DNA of 64,000 nt from Bryoerythrophyllum caledonicum (taxonomy: Eukaryota; Streptophyta; Bryopsida; Pottiales; Pottiaceae). The notes under the pieces are model-generated. The model saw only the letters and a program-made list of their open reading frames with translations. It had not been told where the DNA came from and did no database searches. Numbering within the stretch: the first letter of the stretch is position 1; each line of letters begins with the position of its first letter. Position numbers and translations under genes: made by a program. Location: assembly GCA_963971425.1 (NCBI GenBank), contig OZ020516.1, forward strand, positions 37,188,199-37,252,198. The letters are read 5' to 3'. Below are positions 60,770 through 64,000 of this stretch, piece by piece.

Positions 60770-61065
60770 ATGGGTGAATTTGGAGGAGATTACTCCAACT
60801 ATGGAATGCCACGAGGCTCTTGATGAATAAGTATAGGTAAGAATGGAAAAGGTTTATTATGCTATGCTTGTGATGGGCAAATATGAGAAGCATGGAAGAG
60901 GTTTATCAATGCTATAATGCTCTCGACAAATATGTATGAAGGAGGTTTATTGTGCCACAGAATGTTACATAGCTCATGATGCATAAAGATGGATAGATTG
61001 GAGGAGGTTTATCCACCAAGCATAAGACATTATGCTCTTAATGGGTAAGATGGAGGAGGTTCTTA
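60770..61065. repeat. Degenerate ~70-bp tandem repeat (GGAGGAGGTTTAT type)
   Basis: Four or five imperfect units contain GATGAATAAGTATAGG, GAATGGA and GGAGGTTTATT words followed by an A-rich or GCTATGC piece. Similar words occur outside both 32-bp inverted repeats (40905-40960, 59345-59390), so this is a family spread through the area. Confidence 0.55.
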
Positions 61066-61069
61066 ATAC

Positions 61070-62440
61070 TTCAGGATATGTATGTTTGTGATGAATACGT
61101 TTAGGTTAGGTTGGGAGATGATAATTAGTTTGAGGCTCTAATTCTTTGAGGCCACTATGTACTAGCAAGTAGCTATGGCATTGAAGTAGGTAACCAAGTG
61201 GATGGAAAGAGGCAGAGGGTGGCAAGAGTGACAAGGAGGAGCATGAGGCAGATTGCGAGGCAGTGGGCCACAAATAAATCGGAGCACATGACACATAACA
61301 TATTCCATAACTTTGATTATGAGTTGCACTTAGGTTCAAGATGCAATAGTGGGGGGGAGGAGCAAACTAGAAAAGGGAGAAGAAAGACAAGGAGCCCATT
61401 GGAAAATAATGATCTATGAACTTCATCAAATCACTTGTTCTTGTCCTCAACTTTAGCCAAAGATAATCCACAATAGAATAATAGATCATGTGAATAACCC
61501 AATTATGCTCCAAATTTTTCACCACTATGGTAGGATGTCCTTAAACCACCAATTTAAGCTCTCTGAACTATTTACAACAGAGGAGTATGGGGAGTTTTTT
61601 TCTTTTACTGCAACTAAAATAGAACATCATGACTCCTCTGAAGTTAAACTAAAATAGTTACAAATTTTCAAAGTGTAAAGTAAGCTGACACCCATTCTTT
61701 GTCATAGAATCCACCCTAAGTCCACCACAAATTATGCCAGGATTGACCTTGCCGACCTCTGAAACCAATATCAAAACCTTCACAAACCAAGCATTGGAGA
61801 TGCCAAAAACCTACCTACCGGCCTTTGAACCTAATTGGTGGCTGCCCCACTACAATAGATGTCATAAAACCACCGATGCACTCTTTGAAAGACGGAGAAT
61901 CATATACAGAGCATCAATTATGGGATGTGATTCACTCACTCTATGAGGGTGGCCGGACATCCTACCAAACAAAAGAGAACCTTGTTTATCCAGCTCGTGA
62001 TTTTGGATGAGATTGCAATAGGTTTCAACTGAGGGCCAAACCACACGAAAGGAAAGGCAGTGAGTTGGATGACTCACATTGGTTCAAATTAGCAAGTGGT
62101 TGCCACATGAGAGGAAGTCGGGGGAGTGGCAAGAATGACATGGAGCAACTTTGTAGCTTTGGAATTTGCATTGGATGTTGCTTTGGAATCTACATGGCAA
62201 TGACTTGGCACAATAATTGTTGTTGAAAACTACCAGGCACTAGTGCCTGGAAGTCCACAATGTAAGGAGGAAAAGAATATTTTTTGTGCCACTAGTGCCA
62301 TGTTGGAGGAAGTTGTGAAACTTCCTCCCCCTCCCGTGTGGTAAGGCCCTGATTATGACTGGGTTGGATGCTGTCTGTCTATTTGTCAGGACCCTGTTGA
62401 CTGTTACTTGCTCTGCACTTTTCATTTACAAGAAAATACC
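61070..62440. other. Intergenic, nothing assigned
   Basis: Open frames are short, on both strands, and without motifs. CTACCAGGCACTAGTGCCTGG at about 62230-62250 is a short perfect hairpin of unknown meaning. Confidence 0.4.
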
Positions 62441-62792
62441 TACTACAGGTCGGCTCTCTATAAATGTTATTCCTCGGGAGCGGGATTTTTGGTAACACTT
62501 ATGAAGTTATAACATATAACGTTTATAGAACTAGATACCGACGATTATAACACTTACAAAAATAACACTTATGAAATACAATACCGACGGTTAGTAACAT
62601 TTAAAGAAATAACACTTATGAAACTTGATAGTGATGATTAATAACATTTTATGAAATAACACTTGTAAGACTTCAAAGAAAAATCCATAACATATAGAGA
62701 ATATGAAAGCTGAAAATACAAAAAATATAAACCATAATGCAACTAAATTCAATTCATCTAAACTCAACTAAACTCAATTAAATTCAACTAAA

Positions 62793-63170
62793 CTAAGTTT
62801 TATCAAAGAAAGAATCCATAGTGGATTGATGGGTATCTTCCATACGGGCAATTGCCACATCTTGCACAAGAGTTTGAACCAAGTTGATGTGTGATGAAAC
62901 ATCACGTGGTCTTTGCTGAAGGAATTTCTTCACAATATGAAATGCACCTTCAACAGTGTCAAATCCAACCACCTCATGTACCGCATCATTTATAACCTCA
63001 TCTGCAACAATCTCCAAGTCTTCGGAAGGAAGCATGTCTACGACATCCTCCTTAGTAGGTTCATAGGGATTATTTAAATCAAAGTCTACCTAATAGTTTA
63101 TGAACTCATGAGCATCCATAACAACGCTATCTTTTAGGTCTGAAGATAAAAGTGAAAGCCGATGAGGCAT
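62793..63170 (-). pseudogene. C-terminal fragment of a pogo/Tigger-like transposase
   Basis: Minus strand: DAHEFINY, a stop, VDFDLNNPYEPTKEDVVDML, then VADEVINDAVHEVV, AFHIVKKFLQQRP and finally HQSTMDSFFDKT before the stop. An acidic stretch, a Phe-Leu-Gln-Gln helix and a QST.D.FF end are typical of the C-termini of Tigger and CENP-B-like (DDE) transposases. The catalytic core is absent. Confidence 0.55.
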
Positions 63171-63500
63171 GCACCCATCTGGAAGTTTTTTTTAAAAATA
63201 AAAATAAAAATAAAATAGTCACAACCAACAATCAAACCTCAGCCTGACAGGCCATGCATCCATGATGGAGTCGACGGCATGCCTCTTGCATGTTGCAAAC
63301 AACCACACCAAAAAAATTTAAAACAAATAAATAAATAAAAATAAAAACCCACTATATGGCCTGAGATACCCTTCTCGAATATGGCATGCAATGCCCTTCC
63401 CGATACTGTTAGAAGAATCTTGACAGATTCTTTTTCGAAAGGAAAAATCTTCTCAAGTTTCACAAAAGATATGGTATATATTCATGTGAAGTAATTAAAA

Positions 63501-63849
63501 GGCACCACGGCCTTGGTGTAGTGGTTTGAGTCATGCCACACCGGTGAGGTGGTTGTGAGTTCAAATCCCCATGCCGGCGTGGTGCCTACTACCATAATCC
63601 ACCCAACTATGGTGGGGAGTCTTGAGACCTCATTGTATGGGTATCCAAAAAAAGCCCTTGAGGGGATGACATGTCGGTTGTCTTTAAGGCACTTAGTCAC
63701 TAGTGTAGAAAAGTGTTTACCTTCGAAAGGGGGAAGTAGCTCTAGATTCACTATCCTTTGTCCGGTGGCCATGGGATTAGTGAATAGAATTAACAAACAC
63801 TATATTCATGCCAGTCCCTTTGAGCCCAGAGTTTTCTTTTTCTTTTTTT
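63501..63849 (+). mobile_element. tRNA-derived SINE with 14-bp target duplication
   Basis: TGAAGTAATTAAAA flanks it at 63487-63500 and 63850-63863. The head carries box A (TGGTGTAGTGG, 63515) and box B (GGTTGTGAGTTCAAATCC), spaced as in a tRNA gene. The rest is a non-coding body with a pyrimidine-rich T tail (63831-63849). It is inserted inside the pogo/Tigger element. Confidence 0.85.
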
Positions 63850-64000
63850 TGAAGTAATTAAAAAATTTAAAACAAGTTCTATAATGATGTTTTTGCCAAA
63901 TGTAACACTTATAGAATCATTTTAACAAAGGGGGGAGCGGAGCGAGAATTTTAGTAACACTTATACGATTCTAACACTTATAGAGGTAACATTTATAGAG

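Larger units (their letters stand above)
62446..64000. mobile_element. pogo/Tigger-type DNA transposon, right end beyond window
   Basis: The left tip TA|CAGGTCGGCTCTCTATAAATG matches, base class by base class, the tip of the MITE at 34768. Then follow tandem AATAACACTTATGAAA units (62480-62680), transposase remains on the minus strand (62793-63170) and again AACACTTATAGA repeats (63900-64000). A SINE interrupts it at 63501-63849. The distal end lies outside the window. Confidence 0.65.

Overview
The window looks like nuclear DNA from a land plant. Three gene-like islands of higher GC sit in a long AT-rich, transposon-filled background. The two clear host genes are a seven-exon mitochondrial complex III assembly chaperone (CBP3/UQCC1 family, minus strand, 9758-12134) and an intronless 3-ketoacyl-CoA synthase (minus strand, 37875-39464). 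A two-exon Ala-rich LEA-like gene (31301-32582) is a third, less certain host gene. TTTAGGG-like motifs, a KCS enzyme and this mix of mobile elements suit a plant. The intronless KCS and the LINE and DUF7869-type transposases would suit a bryophyte or other seedless lineage, but the sequence alone does not fix the species.

Layout: 1-9.7 kb is AT-rich and holds a 216-bp MITE, LINE relics and a 1.7-kb GAA/TTC tract lying inside a LINE relic. CBP3 occupies 9.76-12.13 kb. From 12.1 to 17.3 kb there are only degraded repeats. From 17.3 to 21.4 kb there is a decayed LINE whose second ORF starts with a 2A-like ribosome-skipping motif. From 21.4 to 30 kb the sequence is unassigned, apart from a minisatellite and two nested TTAA-flanked elements. 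The LEA-like gene (31.3-32.6 kb) carries a second 216-bp MITE in its intron. A pogo-type MITE and a large foldback element fill 34.8-36.9 kb, followed by KCS.

From about 41 to 59.3 kb lies the most unusual block. Two almost identical 4.45-kb arms (43121-47575 and 51873-56327) face each other across a 4.3-kb spacer. Each arm carries the 5' part of a DUF7869-type transposase-like gene. The left copy extends outside the arm to a near-complete but damaged gene; the right copy stops at the arm end and is followed by a broken FCP1-like phosphatase gene and an unrecognised multi-exon gene. A short palindrome family (core CAGCTCGA/TCGAGCTG) recurs at more than ten places through this block, in leaders, introns and 3' flanks, and I saw it nowhere else in the window. 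The window ends in a pogo/Tigger-type element (from 62446) interrupted by a tRNA-derived SINE with a 14-bp target duplication.

Functionally the host genes are unrelated: respiratory complex assembly, very-long-chain fatty acid elongation and a possible stress protein. Everything else is transposon biology in several stages of decay. Exon boundaries were worked out by hand from reading frame and GT-AG sites; no database search or alignment program was used.
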